From positions 226,643,634 to 226,707,633 of the forward strand of contig NC_134357.1 in the NCBI RefSeq assembly GCF_048569485.1: DNA of 64,000 bases. The letters run 5' to 3'. The DNA comes from Anomaloglossus baeobatrachus. Lineage: Eukaryota; Chordata; Amphibia; Anura; Aromobatidae. Positions 34,076 through 44,156 of the stretch are shown in pieces; the stretch's first letter is position 1, and every line of letters begins with the position of its first letter. A program made the translations under genes and the position numbers. Below the pieces are notes generated by a model, which saw only the letters and a list, made by a program, of their open reading frames with translations, searched no databases and was not told the origin of the DNA.

Positions 34076-35203
34076 TCAAGGCAGCGGCTGGGAGTTTAAC
34101 GTCGGCGGAGGAGTCTCGGGGACTGTGGACATCCGGCAGTATCGTGAGATGTGTCCCCGGCGCCCGCACCTCCAGCAGGTGACTGCTTCCCGGGGACGGG
34201 GGCTTGAGTCATTCAAAGAGGGCGGTCCGGCTGTCAGTGGAATCACCATCCCAGAGGGTGTAGCTGGTGGCCTCTCCAGGGGAGTAGGGGACGACCCAGC
34301 TCTGATTTTAGACACTTCCAGCTTTAGCTCCTTCAACTCAGCACGCAGAGCTTGTACAACATCTACCAGTCCTTCCGCTCCTGACAATTGCATTCCGCCT
34401 CCCTCCAGCCGTGTACTGTCCACAGCCCCTTGAACTACCAGAATGGACTCTGCCTCCCTTTCCATCGCGGCCTGGTAAATCTGCCAGAAAGATATTTCTG
34501 GGGTAGCCCGGGCCACCTCATACAGTTTATCCCGAAGAAGCCTGTTAGCTAACCCTGTAATGAATTGGTCCCGGAGCAAGTGGTCTACCTCCCGGAACGC
34601 TCCCAGGGCCCCTGGGTCTAGTCGCTGCACTTCATTCAATGTTTCCTGTAGCGTATTAGAGTACTGCATCAGAGACTCACTTTCCTTTTGAGGGCGGTTA
34701 AAGAAAAATGATCGAAGCTGGGTCACACGGGCCCGGCCTCCAGAACTCCCCTCTAACAGTACCAAAATTTTCTCTAACGTACTTCTCTCAGCCTCAGGTC
34801 GTACCATCACCGTCCGCCTAGCGTCACCTTCTAGTGCGTTCAATGCCAGCTCTGCTCGTAATGCGGGAGTCAGATTACACATCCGCAGAATACTCTGGAC
34901 CCTCTCTGCCCAATCCTGCAACGCCATATTACGCCCGTCGTATTTCGGCATGTGCTGGAGTAAAGCTCCTACCGGTACATGCCCTCCCACATTCGCCGCG
35001 GCTGCCAAAAGACCCGCACCCAGCAGCGGGGCTGCTGATGCGGTGGGATCATTTCTTCCCTCGCCGCCTCCGTCCATGACAAACACTGGATCCTGCCGAC
35101 TACGCCAAAATGTAATGACCAGAGGTCCTATTAAGATCCAGGGAGTCACAGACCGAGACTGAGGCAGAAATGAACAACAGTATTTTACTGAAATGGGGAT
35201 CAA
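34076..35203 (-). other. Young Gypsy gag region (fossil)
   Basis: About 330-375 residues. The likely start is the Met before DGGGEGRNDPT, close to the 5' LTR. The capsid-like part includes LQDWAERVQSILRMCNLTPA and the helical FNRPQKESESLMQYSNTLQE. One CCHC zinc knuckle (CWRCGRRGHISRYC) lies near the C-terminus. It encodes the particle protein in the family. Confidence 0.85.
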
Positions 35204-36242
35204 ATTACGGTGAAATGTAGATTATAATAAGCTCAAAATCCCCTTAAAAACATTACCATTAATAATTTCACACACTAAGCGCTAGCCGAAAATCAATGCA
35301 CCAATCTCAGAGATCCCAGTATATGTAAATCACATTTGGGACCCGGAACAAATTTACCTACACGTTAAACTTATCAAACTGGAAAGACGATGTACATTAG
35401 GTGAGGGTGGTCTGATGGAACCTCTGAGATAGCGCACCGAGTATAACTTATCACAGATAATAATACAATACACTAAATTAATGATGACTATACACTTATC
35501 ACAGGGATACCCGGGTATCTCACAACCTATGGTACCATTAAACTCCAATGTAACTTTACACCGGTGTGTTTCCGCGTGGGCTGCAGCAAGTCCAGAATAA
35601 TACAAAATAAAAATAAAAATAAAACTTTGGCGCCAAAAATAAGTACTTATTGCAAAAAAAAGGAAAACAAAGTTTGGCAGCTATCAGCCAATGCCAGAGT
35701 CACCTGTCAAGCACTTTAATTCTGTAGCCTTAGGGTGCAGTCTGGGGATCACTCCTTTCCAGGGCTTGTCAGAATCCTTCCAATGGGGATGACACCGGAC
35801 GCCGTCTCTCTTATCGCAGTCACTCACGGCCTTACTGGACATCAATCACTTGCTCTGTCAGGGAGGGAAACATCTCCTCAGCTTCTCCTCAGATGCTCTT
35901 TCAGTTGGACCCAGGTCCGCACAACTGGATCGCTTATCACACAGTGATGTGGTATTGTCTTCGCAATTTCTGTTTCCCTTCACTCTCCTCAGATGCTGTC
36001 ACTGGCTCTGTTCACCAACAAGTCTCTTGGTCACCAACCGGGGCTTACAACCAACTTTTTCTAAGGCCCATATTGCTTCACCTACTACGTTTTCAAAAAA
36101 AACCCCGTTGCCATGGACACCAAACTCCCTCCTCGCATTTCCTGGATCTCCACAACTACTTCCTGTTTATCGCTCAGACAGACAGGCAGACTCTGCAGGG
36201 TCCTAATGCTCGCCCTGTATTGTCATAGTTCACTCTCTTACA
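35111..36242 (-). mobile_element. 5' LTR of the young Gypsy (fossil)
   Basis: A 1,132-bp copy, slightly longer than its partner because of one indel in an A-run region near 36100. The primer-binding-like sequence lies at about 35090-35108 on its internal side. Confidence 0.9.
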
Positions 36243-36659
36243 GAAGCGGCGGTATAAAACTATGTGTTCTACATATTTTGACTGTGCGATGGAGACGCAT
36301 TCGAATGCACCCATAAAGATATTAGCGTAACTTGGTGCGAATCCCGTCCCCATCGCACAGCCTCTGGTTTGTCAAAAATAAGAGCCTTGAAATGAGAACA
36401 CATTATTTTCTAGTATAAATTCTATTGCTGCCAGTAAGAAATTCCTTTGTGTAACAGATATTTCTATGTCCTTTATTAGTGTTTCTTCTATAGCTTTTAG
36501 GCCTCTTTCATGTGCTATGTTATTATATAGCAAGCATACATCCATTGTGAGGAGCAGACTGCTTGTGCGGTCTCGGCTGATCGCATCTGCGGTTTGTTTC
36601 GTCGCGCTGCAGGGGGAAAACCACAGGAGACAATGTGCTACCTGTGGGATAACCCACAA
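36243..36659 (-). other. Penelope RT, N-terminal half (fossil)
   Basis: On the minus strand it reads LTMDVCLLYNNIAHERGLKA, FLLAAIEFILENNVFSF, then GCAMGTRFAPSYANIFMGAF and a terminal VLYRRF, which leads directly into the FIDDLF box across the inserted Gypsy. The TMDV..LY.NI and GxAMGxxFAP strings are hallmarks of Penelope RTs. The part N-terminal to TMDV is not recognisable; inverted arm sequence replaces it. Confidence 0.85.
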
Positions 36660-37249
36660 CCTTTATAATATCATTCATAATATATATTTTTGACATAAAA
36701 AGGGAAAAAATCAAAAGATGTAAAAGCATCAAATAAATAAAAACTTTTCAAAAAAACACCCTTTCCATTCTCCCTAAATGTAAAATAAAAGAGAAATAGA
36801 TCCATGTACAATAACGGATGATAAAGAGGACATATGAAGGAATTTTAATTTTAACTTCAATTGTATGTTCAAAAAGCTTTCCAATATAGTATAGTTAGAA
36901 TCTAGTATCATAGCTTAAGTGTATATTTTATTACCCCCATCTTGATATCTAATATGTGTATGTATAAGAAATATAATAAAATATTTATAGTATAAAATAT
37001 TTCCTATAAGTGTCTATATAAATGCATACATTTTAAATATTTCAAACATATTAATTGTAATCTTATATAAAAACATTAAATAAAACCATTAGATAATAGC
37101 TTTTCATCCAATAATGCTCTCATTATTTAATGTTTTACTATAAGATTTTAGCTCCTAAAGGGTTAAATGACTTAATGACCTAATTCGTGGCACACCCAGA
37201 AGTTTTACTTGTGTTTTTTTTTTATCTATAAATGTAATGTATGTAAAGT

Positions 37250-37311
37250 GCTCCTGCTATACCTGAGGAAAGCAACAGTGGATTTGCTGAAACGCGTTGT
37301 AATAACAGGAG
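37250..37311 (+). ncRNA. Hammerhead ribozyme motif, right arm of the Penelope element
   Basis: CUGAGGA (37263-37269) is followed by stem II AGCAA/UUGCU, GAAA (37289-37292), the minimal stem III CGCG and the triplet GUU ending at 37298. UAC before the first box pairs with GUA after the triplet in stem I. All core positions look kept. It is the inverted partner of the motif at 26755-26808. Confidence 0.75.
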
Positions 37312-37395
37312 CTTATATTAATATTAAAGTTAATCATCTTATAAAACTGGCAGCCCATTTAATAGCGCTCTGTTAGACCGAAACTCCTATCCTCG

Positions 37396-37570
37396 CATTA
37401 GCAGCCCCAGTAATGTGTATGCCCCTCAGCGGCCCCGGTCTTTGTATGCCCTCCACTGGCCCCAGTAACAAGTATGCCACCCACTTTCCCGAGTAACTTG
37501 TATGCACCCAGTAACACATATGCTCCCCCAGTGATGTCTATGCCCCCCTAGAAATGTGTTTACCCCCAAT
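37396..37570 (+). repeat. Minisatellite, right-hand remnant
   Basis: About seven degenerate units of the CCCCAGTAATGTGTATGCC type continue here after the Penelope element. Together with 2050-5658 and 26285-26331 they show the array that existed before the insertions. Confidence 0.75.
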
Positions 37571-37589
37571 CACCCCAGTAACATGTATA

Positions 37590-37834
37590 AATAAAAACAA
37601 ATCTTTAATTTTATATAGCGCTAACATATTCCGCAGCGCTTTACATACATCAGGAACACTGTCCCCATCGGGGGTCACAATCTAAATTCCCTATCTGTAT
37701 GTCTTTGGAGTATCGGAGGAAACCCACACAAACACGGGGAGAACATACAACCTCCTTTGCAGATGGTGTCATTCCAACCCAGGACCCCAGCGCTGCAAGA
37801 CTGCAGTGCTAACCACTGAGCCACCGTTCTGCAT
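37590..37834 (-). mobile_element. tRNA-derived SINE
   Basis: On the minus strand the head GGTGGCTCAGTGGTTAGCAC fits a polymerase III A box, and GGTCCTGGGTTGGAATGAC fits a B box about 40 bases on. A conserved body follows (TTCTCCCCGTGTTTGTGTGG, GTTTCCTCCGATACTCC), then the tail GCGCTGCGGAATATGTTAGC and GCGCTATATAAA. The tail is the same as in the fragment at 11165. SINEs of this build use LINE machinery. Confidence 0.8.
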
Positions 37835-37890
37835 GAACTCACATGTATGAACTCACATGTATGAACTGCATGTATGAACTCACAGTTCAG
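37832..37890 (+). repeat. Short tandem repeat ACTCACATGTATGA
   Basis: Three to four imperfect 14-bp units (ATGAACTCACATGT) directly follow the SINE head. Confidence 0.85.
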
Positions 37891-38302
37891 TCTATGCCTT
37901 CTGTGATGTATTTGCCCTCAGCCCCATCTGTGATGTATGTACAGCAGTGTCAGTGTGCACGGTGTGGCCATGTCTGTAATTGATGGCAATCACACAGCAC
38001 GCCCTGCACAGCAATGTGCCCAGGAAGAGCTGGATGGGAGACAAGTGGAGAAGGTGAGTAAAGCTGCTGCTAGCTTTCCATATTAAAAATATCTCTAATG
38101 CATACTTCCCAACTTTTGAAGAAAGGAAAGAGGGACAAAGTCTGCGGCGCACAGTGCGCTGCAGCAATTTTTTGCCACACCCATTTGTCAGTAAGGGTCA
38201 TTCAGCAGATGCCACGGACTGTTCATTCATATTGCTAGCAGCCAGAATTTTCTTATATTTCTATGTGTCACTATATGACATGTGGCTTATTTGTGCCTAT
38301 AA

Positions 38303-38935
38303 GGCCGTGTTCATACGCTGCATAAATCCGGTGTTTTTTATTTCTGCCACTGTCTGCACCAAACTACACAATAACAATCTTCTCTGGTTATTCCATTTTT
38401 GCTGCATTTTTTTATGCTTTTTCTCCATTATTTATTGTGTTTTTTGGTTCAGATGTGAATCTGTGTTTCTAAGTGTCTTTATTGTACAGAGAAGCTTTTT
38501 CCTGTGTTTTTTTCAGCTCCACATAAAAACCTCTAGAGAAAAAAATACATCAAAACTGCAGAGATCAGCAGCGTCTTTTCATGGAATCAGATCCACTTTG
38601 CTTGGACAATTAAACATAGCGGAATAAATGTGCAAAAAAACAGCAGAAAAAAATGCAGCATTTACACTACATGTGAACACGGACTAAATGCCCAAGCAAA
38701 GTGGATGAGACGTAATGAAATTTCCGCCCCTTTTGTGTCTAAAGACACCTCTGAACTGTGCGTTTTTGGTGTTTTTTTCTTTATAAGCTTCAGGATTCAC
38801 ATCAGCAACAAACATGTATCAAATAAGGGGGACAATGTATAAAAAATACCGCAAACACGCAATAATCAGAGAAGAATGTTATCGCGCTCGTGGTGCAGAC
38901 AGCGGCAGAAAAAAACGCTACGTGTGAACACGGCC
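38303..38935. mobile_element. Palindromic element with GGCCGTGTTCA ends
   Basis: Inverted ends GGCCGTGTTCATACGCTGCA and the reverse of CGCTACGTGTGAACACGGCC bound 633 bases of T- and A-rich sequence with no coding capacity. The same element in the second copy of the host repeat begins at about 40906 and is split by the LINE. Confidence 0.6.
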
Positions 38936-39514
38936 TCAGTGATACATTTTTATTATATTTATTATGGGTTTTAATAAAGAAAAATAATAAATTGTGCCTT
39001 TTTTTACGCCATTTACCAATCCCCATCAATAATCTGATCACTGTGTTGTTCGGATCGTTACGATTACAGGAACACCAAATATGTCCATGTTATTTGCTGA
39101 TTTGTGATGTTTATTATTTTATTAAAAAAATGTAATAAAATTACATTATTCTATTTTTTTAATTTTTTTTAGTAATTTCATTACAAGAAAAAAAAAATCT
39201 CTTTTCCTCTCCCTCTAGAACAGAGGACATAGAGCTCCATTATACAGAGCAGAGTCTCTATGTCCTGTGTGAGAGGCTGTATTGTAGGTCCATATTTGTA
39301 AAATCCTCCACCTAACATCGTCATTCCTAGTGGCTCAACAGCTTAGAGCAGCTAGAATTTCTAGGAGGCTGCTGGACACATTTGAAAGTTGCTGTTTGAA
39401 TCAAAGTTGGTGAACATAAAAAAAATGTTTGTATTTTTTTTCCTCATTTCTTTATAGTAGTTTTATGGGAACAAATTAATCTGACTCTTTCCTTCACCTA
39501 CAAAGAGATGCAGT

Positions 39515-39895
39515 GTTTATCTATCTATCCATCCATATATCTATTACATATCTATCCACCTATCTATTTGTCTATCAATCATGTCTGTATCTATCATATA
39601 TCTAGATATCCATCCATCCCTGCATCCCTCCATCTTTCCATCCATTCATCCATCCCTCCATCCTTCCATCCTTCCATCCCTCCATCCTTCCCTGCATCCA
39701 TACCTCCCTGCATCCCTCCATCTTTCCAGCCATTCATTCATTCATTCATTCATCCATCCATCCATCCATCCATCCATCCATCCATCCATCCATCCATCCA
39801 TCCATCCATCCATCCATCCATCCATCCATCCATCCATCCATCCATCCATCCATTCATCCATTCATTCATCCATCCATCCATCTTTGCAGCTAAAT
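39515..39895 (+). repeat. (ATCC)n/(ATCT)n microsatellite
   Basis: About 380 bases of tetranucleotide repeats, with a pure CATC run at about 39750-39852. The open frames over it (His-Pro-Ser-Ile on one strand, Met-Asp-Gly-Trp on the other) are repeat artefacts. Confidence 0.95.
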
Positions 39896-39965
39896 AATCT
39901 GCTTCTGGTTTCTCAACTGCAATATAGAGGTCAAGGTAACCAAAATCTCCTATGCTTTTCAATAC

Positions 39966-40043
39966 AGGCAGTGGCTCAGTGGTAGAGGTGCAGCCTATGG
40001 AACAATGAGCTTTACAGCTCACGGGTTTGAGTCCTGGCCACTC
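39966..40043 (+). repeat. tRNA-like sequence, SINE head or tRNA pseudogene
   Basis: AGTGGCTCAGTGGTAGAGGT fits an A box/D arm and GGGTTTGAGTCCTGGCC a B box/T arm; AGTGG at the 5' side pairs with CCACT at the 3' side. The T stem has mismatches and no clear anticodon arm is seen, so it is not a working tRNA. Weaker relatives lie near 39330 and 62090. Confidence 0.45.
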
Positions 40044-40308
40044 TAATAATCCAGAGCCAATGAGAATTTAATTTAATTTAGTCACTGCACTGAGGGGAGG
40101 AGCCGGGACATCAGCTGTGAGCCGCGGGACAGACCTGAAAAATCGGGGCAGTCCCGCAGAATCCGGGACGGTTGGGAGGTATGCTGATGTGTCTGTGTGT
40201 GCATGTATGATATATACATACTGCCCAACTGTTGCCGACGAGAAAGACGGACAAAGTATGCGGCACATGGCAAATTTTCACCACACCCATTTGGCAGTAA
40301 GGGTACCG

Positions 40309-40797
40309 TCACACTAAGCGACGCAACCAGCGATCCCACCAGCGATCTGACCTGGCAAGGGTCGCTGCAGCATCGCTGGTGAGCTGTCAATCAGGCAGAT
40401 CTCCACAGTGATCAGAGATCAGCGACCTGTGTAACGACGCTGTGCTTCATAACCATGGTACACATCGGGTTGCTAAGCAAAGCTCTTTGCTTGGATACCC
40501 GATATGTACATTGGTTACCAGCTTACCGCAGGCTGCCAGAAGCCGGCTCCATGCTCCCTGCACATTCAGATCGTTGTCTCCCGCTGTCAAACACAACGAT
40601 GTGTGCTTCACAGCGGGAGAGCAACGAGCAAAAAATGAACCAGAGCAGTGTGTAACGATCAGCGATTTCACAGCAGGGGCCAGGTCGCTGCTCAGTGTCA
40701 CACACAGCGAGATCGCTGATGAGGTCACTGGTACGTCACAAAAACCATGACTCAGCAGCGATGTCGCTAGCGATGTCGCTTAGTGAGACGTGGCCTT
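40309..40797. mobile_element. MITE of the CTAAGCGACG family, copy 2
   Basis: Ends ACCGTCACACTAAGCGACGC and GTCGCTTAGTGAGACGTGGCC. Copy 1 of the host repeat reads CAGTAAGGGTCATTCAGC, so TAAGGGT/TAAGGGGT flanking the insert is a 7-8-bp target duplication, as for hAT elements. Inside are the same palindromic modules as at 14551 and 41345. Confidence 0.75.
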
Positions 40798-41344
40798 AAG
40801 GGGTGTTCAGCAGATGTCCAGAACTGCTCATTCATGCATAGAGCCAGAATTTTCTCATATTTATATAAGCTTCACTATTAAATGTTACTTTTTTGTGTTT
40901 GTAAGGCCGTGTTTACACGTTGCAGAAATCCTGTGTTTTTTGTTTTCTGCAGGATCTGCACTAAACTACACAATAACAATCTTCTCTGATTATTCCATTT
41001 TTGCTTCATTTTTAATACTTTTTTTCCCATTATTTCATGCGTTTTTGGTTTAGATGTGAAGTGGCGTTTTTAAGTGTTTTTATACTAAGATAAGATAAGA
41101 TAAACTTTATTGATCCCACAGTGGGGAAATTTGCACATTACTGCAGCTCAATACAGGAGAGGGTGGGATAGAATAAAGAAAGAAAGATAAAAACACTATA
41201 CTATACACATGTGATATATAACAATGTACATATACCTAATACAGTAAATAAATATATGTATATGAAGGTGCATATGAGTGATGGCAGTGTAGGTCAATTA
41301 TCTAATTGTATAACACATCATGATGTTATCATTCAGTCTAAAGG

Positions 41345-41979
41345 TACCATCACACTAAGCGACACTCCAGTGATCCCACCAGCGACCTGACCTGGCAGGG
41401 ATTGCTGGAGCGTCGCTACACGGGTTGCTGGTGAGCTGTCAAACAGGCAGATCACCACAGCGATCCGAGATCAGCCCCCAGCCACCAGCGACCCGTGTAA
41501 CGACGCTGTGCTTCGTAACCATAGTACACATCTGGTTACTAAGCAGAGCGCTTTGCTTATAGTTACCCGATGTATACCTTGGCTACGTGTGCAGGGAGCC
41601 GGAAGCCAACTTCTAGAAGCTGCGGACGCTGGTAACCAAGGTAAATATCGGGTAACCAAGCAAAGGCTTTGCTTGGTTACCTGATAGTTACCTTGGTTAC
41701 CAGCATCCGCAGAAGTCGGCTCCCTGCTCCCTACACCCTGCACATTCAGATCATTGCTCTCTCGCTGTCAAACACAGCGATGTGTGCTTCACAGGGGGAG
41801 AGCAACAACCAAAAAATGGTCCAGGACATTCAGCAACGACCGGCGACCTCACAGCAGGGGCCAGGTCGTTGCTGGATGTCACACACAGCGACATCACTAG
41901 CAAGATCGCTGTGCGTCACAAAAACCGTGACTCAGCAGCGATGTCGCTAGCGATTTCGCTTAGTGAGACGTGGCCTTAA
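41345..41979. mobile_element. MITE of the CTAAGCGACG family, copy 3
   Basis: Ends TACCATCACACTAAGCGACA and TCGCTTAGTGAGACGTGGCC. Internal modules GGTAACCAAGGTAAATATCG, CGCTGTCAAACACAGCGATG and GGGGCCAGGTCGTTGCTGG are shared with the other two copies. It lies in the 3' UTR of the LINE. No clear target duplication. Confidence 0.7.
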
Positions 41980-42029
41980 CTGCAGTTGGAATGAATAACC
42001 TACAGAAGCGCTCCGTCCTGCAACGAGGA

Positions 42030-42582
42030 TGTTTAAGTCTCTGAACTGAAGGAGCTGCTCAGGCCCCCCACGGTTTCATGCAGAGGGTGGTGGGGGTTTT
42101 CCATGATGGCTGTCAGCTTTGCTAACATCCTCCTCTCACCCACCACAACCACAGGCTCCAGAGGACATCCCAGCACAGAGCTTGACCTCCGTACCAATTT
42201 GTCAATCCTGTTCCTGTCCCTTTCAGTACATCCAGCCCCCCAGCAGACCACTCCATAAAAAAGGCAGATGCTACCACCGTGTCGTAGAATGTCTTTAACA
42301 GAGTCCTGCAGACACCGAAGGACCTCAGCCTCCTCAGTAGGTGGAGTCGACTCTGGCCCTTCTTATACAGGACGTCTGTGTTCGTAGTCCAGTCCATCTT
42401 ATTTTTGAGGTGAACACCCAGGTACTTGTAAGAGTCCACTGTCTCAACGTCTTTTCCCTGGATGTTCACCGGTGCTGTAGGGGGGACTTCCTCCTAAGGT
42501 CTATGACCATCTCCTTCGTCTTGCTGGCATTTACTTGGAGAGCGTTGCTCTTACACCAGCGAACAAAGTCACTGATGACACT
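42030..42582 (-). pseudogene. LINE RT, C-terminal part
   Basis: On the minus strand: KEYRSVISDFVRWCKSNALQ, then KTKEMVIDLRR, NIQGKDVETVDSYKYLGVHL, then RLHLLRRLRSFGVCRTLLKT and FYDTVVASAFF. These are the thumb and C-terminal blocks of CR1/L2/Rex1-type LINEs (the YKYLGV and RLHFLRRL patterns). The reading frame is broken between the DLRR and NIQGK blocks. It ends in the 3' UTR at about 42030. Confidence 0.75.
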
Positions 42583-42593
42583 CCTGTATTCCT

Positions 42594-44041
42594 CAATAGG
42601 GAAGAGAAAGGCTACACAAATTCAGAGGCGCACATCCAGATTACTGTATATGAAAAAAATATCAAAATCTTATTAAATCCATGAAAACACCAACACATTA
42701 GGGTTATCAGAGAGAAAATATAGGAAAGGGTTAAGATGAAGCTGCCAGACAGCGCAACGCATGGGGATTCCTACGACCTCCTTTACTGAGGCACATTTTG
42801 CCTCCCTTCATGGCAGTATTTTTCTCCCTTTCCACTATTTAAATCCGGTCCACATACTTGCCTCACAGCTGTCCACCGCTGATAAACCGGGCCTTGCTGA
42901 GTATTCCTTAGCCTCTTAACCCTTTCCTATATTTTCTCTCTGATAGCCCTAATTCGGGTATCCTAGCAATTAGCTTATGTGTATTGTGTATGCCTTATTG
43001 GGCTTGAGTATATTATTATGGGATTAGGGTTTTCATGAAAAATTACAGTACTTATTCATTGTTGAGGTTGATGATTCTCTATCTTGAATTGGAATTCTAT
43101 TATTTAACCGGGTATATCTATACATGTATGGATATTTGATGTTGGATGTCAATATAAAATAACTCGCAATTACGGTGTTTTTGGGTTATATCTTGATAAT
43201 AACCAAATATACAGTGGTTAACAACTAGCTGTGACTATTGTATTAATTATTTACTCCAACCATATTTACCTTATGTATTGGTCCCTGGTCAACCAAGCCA
43301 TGATTATATTATATGGAGGTCGTCTTTGTATGTATGTGTGGTTTTAAATGTTTTTAATTGTTGGTGTTTTCATGGATTCAATAAAATTTTGATATTTTTT
43401 TCATATAATCTGGATGTGCGCCTCTGAATTTGTGTAGCCTTTCTCTTCCCTATTGATAATTGCCTTATACACAAGAGGCTGCACTCCCATTTATAATTAA
43501 GTGGCTGTGCACCCCTAAGGCTACTTTCACACATCCGGTTTGAGCAGTGCGGCTCAATCCGGCCGTGAAACCTATGCAACGGATGCGGCGAAAACACCGC
43601 ATCCTTTGCATAAGTTTTTACATGCGGCCCGTCTGTTTTTTTCCGGTTGCGGCACGCTACTGAGCATGCGCAGTGGAAGAAACCGCATGCGGCGGCCGGA
43701 TGCGTTTTTTTCCGCATCGCGCCGCATCCGGCGTCCATAGGCATGCATTGAAAAATGCGCCGCAGTGGCCGGATGCGGCGCGATGCGTTTTTTTTTGCCG
43801 GAGCAAAAATCGTGCCAGGGAACGTTCCATCCGGCCGCGGCATCGGCTAAATCTGCCGCATGCGGCAAAAACCGGACCGAACGCAAGCCCATGCGGCACA
43901 ATACGGCACTAATGTAAGTCTATGCAAAAAAACCCGCAACCGGCGGCAAAAAAAAACGGTTGCGGTTTTTCTGCAGAGCGCCGTATTGTGCCGCAGAGCA
44001 AAAACCGGATGTGTGAAAGTAGCCTTACTTCTCTAAATACC
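42594..44041. mobile_element. Penelope-like fold-back element with 11-bp duplication
   Basis: CCTGTATTCCT flanks it (42583-42593, 44042-44052) inside the LINE. Inverted arms run from about 42597 to 42690 (GGGAAGAGAAAGGCTACACA onward) and 43362 to 43456. Between the arms, GCGCAACGCATGGGG with CTTTACTGAGGCAC resembles a decayed hammerhead of the kind seen at 26755. No coding region remains. A later MITE (43517-44026) sits at its right end. Architecture and duplication length match the element at 2287. Confidence 0.65.
43517..44026. mobile_element. MITE with AAGGCTACTTTCACACATCC ends
   Basis: Near-perfect terminal inverted repeats: AAGGCTACTTTCACACATCC on the left and the reverse of GGATGTGTGAAAGTAGCCTT on the right. 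The interior is made of GCCGCATGCGG-type palindromes and poly-T runs. It inserted into the Penelope-like element. The flanks TAA/TTA merge with the inverted ends, so the duplication cannot be read. Confidence 0.75.
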
Positions 44042-44052
44042 CCTGTATTCCT

Positions 44053-44152
44053 TGTCATGCCCATCTGATACGCAAAGTTATACCTGAAGTCTGACGTGTA
44101 CAAACTGAACAGAGGGGGTGAGAGGACCATGCCCTGTGGTGCCCTTGTGCTG
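44053..44152 (-). pseudogene. LINE RT, middle fragment
   Basis: Between the solo LTR and the fold-back element the minus strand reads RAPQGMVLSPPLFSLYTSDF and RYN, the RT block PQG..LSP.LF.LYT. The catalytic F/Y-x-DD block that should follow is absent: the text passes directly to DGHDKEYRSV. A small deletion removed it, so this copy could not have been active afterwards. Confidence 0.7.
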
Positions 44153-44156
44153 CAGA

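Larger units (their letters stand above)
28800..36242 (-). mobile_element. Near-whole Gypsy element, young fossil
   Basis: Two LTRs (28800-29916 and 35111-36242, each TGTAAGAGAG to GTCATTACA on the minus strand) enclose gag, protease and pol in family order. A primer-binding-like TTGGCGTAGTCGGCAGGATC follows the 5' LTR. The LTRs differ by about 14 substitutions (about 1.3% by eye) and one small indel, so it inserted only a few million years ago under usual neutral rates. It is largely whole with about three or four breaks in pol. It lies in the Penelope RT exactly at the catalytic box. Flanking GAAA and GAAG suggest a 4-bp target duplication with one later change. Confidence 0.9.
26332..37395 (-). 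mobile_element. Penelope-like element with a Gypsy inside, fossil
   Basis: The 15-bp target duplication CATTAGCAGCCCCAG (26317-26331, 37396-37410) lies in the minisatellite. Without the Gypsy insert (28800-36242) the element is about 3.6 kb. It has RT and GIY-YIG parts on the minus strand, long inverted outer arms (about 26667-27429 and 36631-37395) and a hammerhead motif in each arm. The first ~330 bases (26332-26660) form a unique end with a hairpin shared with the small element at 2287. Penelope-like elements insert by target-primed reverse transcription using the GIY-YIG endonuclease. The coding region is 5'-incomplete and broken at several points. Confidence 0.85.
38100..40183. mobile_element. 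Large non-autonomous element with CATACYTCCCAAC ends, copy 1
   Basis: The left end CATACTTCCCAACTTTTG (38100) and the right end GGACGGTTGGGAGGTATG (to about 40182) are inverted repeats. No coding region is found inside. It contains a smaller palindromic element (38303-38935), an AT-rich part, tRNA-like heads, a long microsatellite and a right part with GGGACAGACCTGAAAAATCG and CCGCAGAATCCGGGACGG. A second copy begins 30 bases further right (40214). Confidence 0.65.

Noticed and set aside
34011-34433. Plus-strand open frames over the young Gypsy
   Set aside because: They are shadows of the minus-strand gag and pol regions.
39508-40022. Open frames rich in His-Pro-Ser-Ile and Met-Asp-Gly-Trp
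   Set aside because: Translation of a CATC microsatellite on the two strands.
39966-40043. A functional tRNA gene
   Set aside because: A and B boxes are present but the T stem has mismatches and no proper anticodon arm can be drawn; SINE head or pseudogene is more likely.
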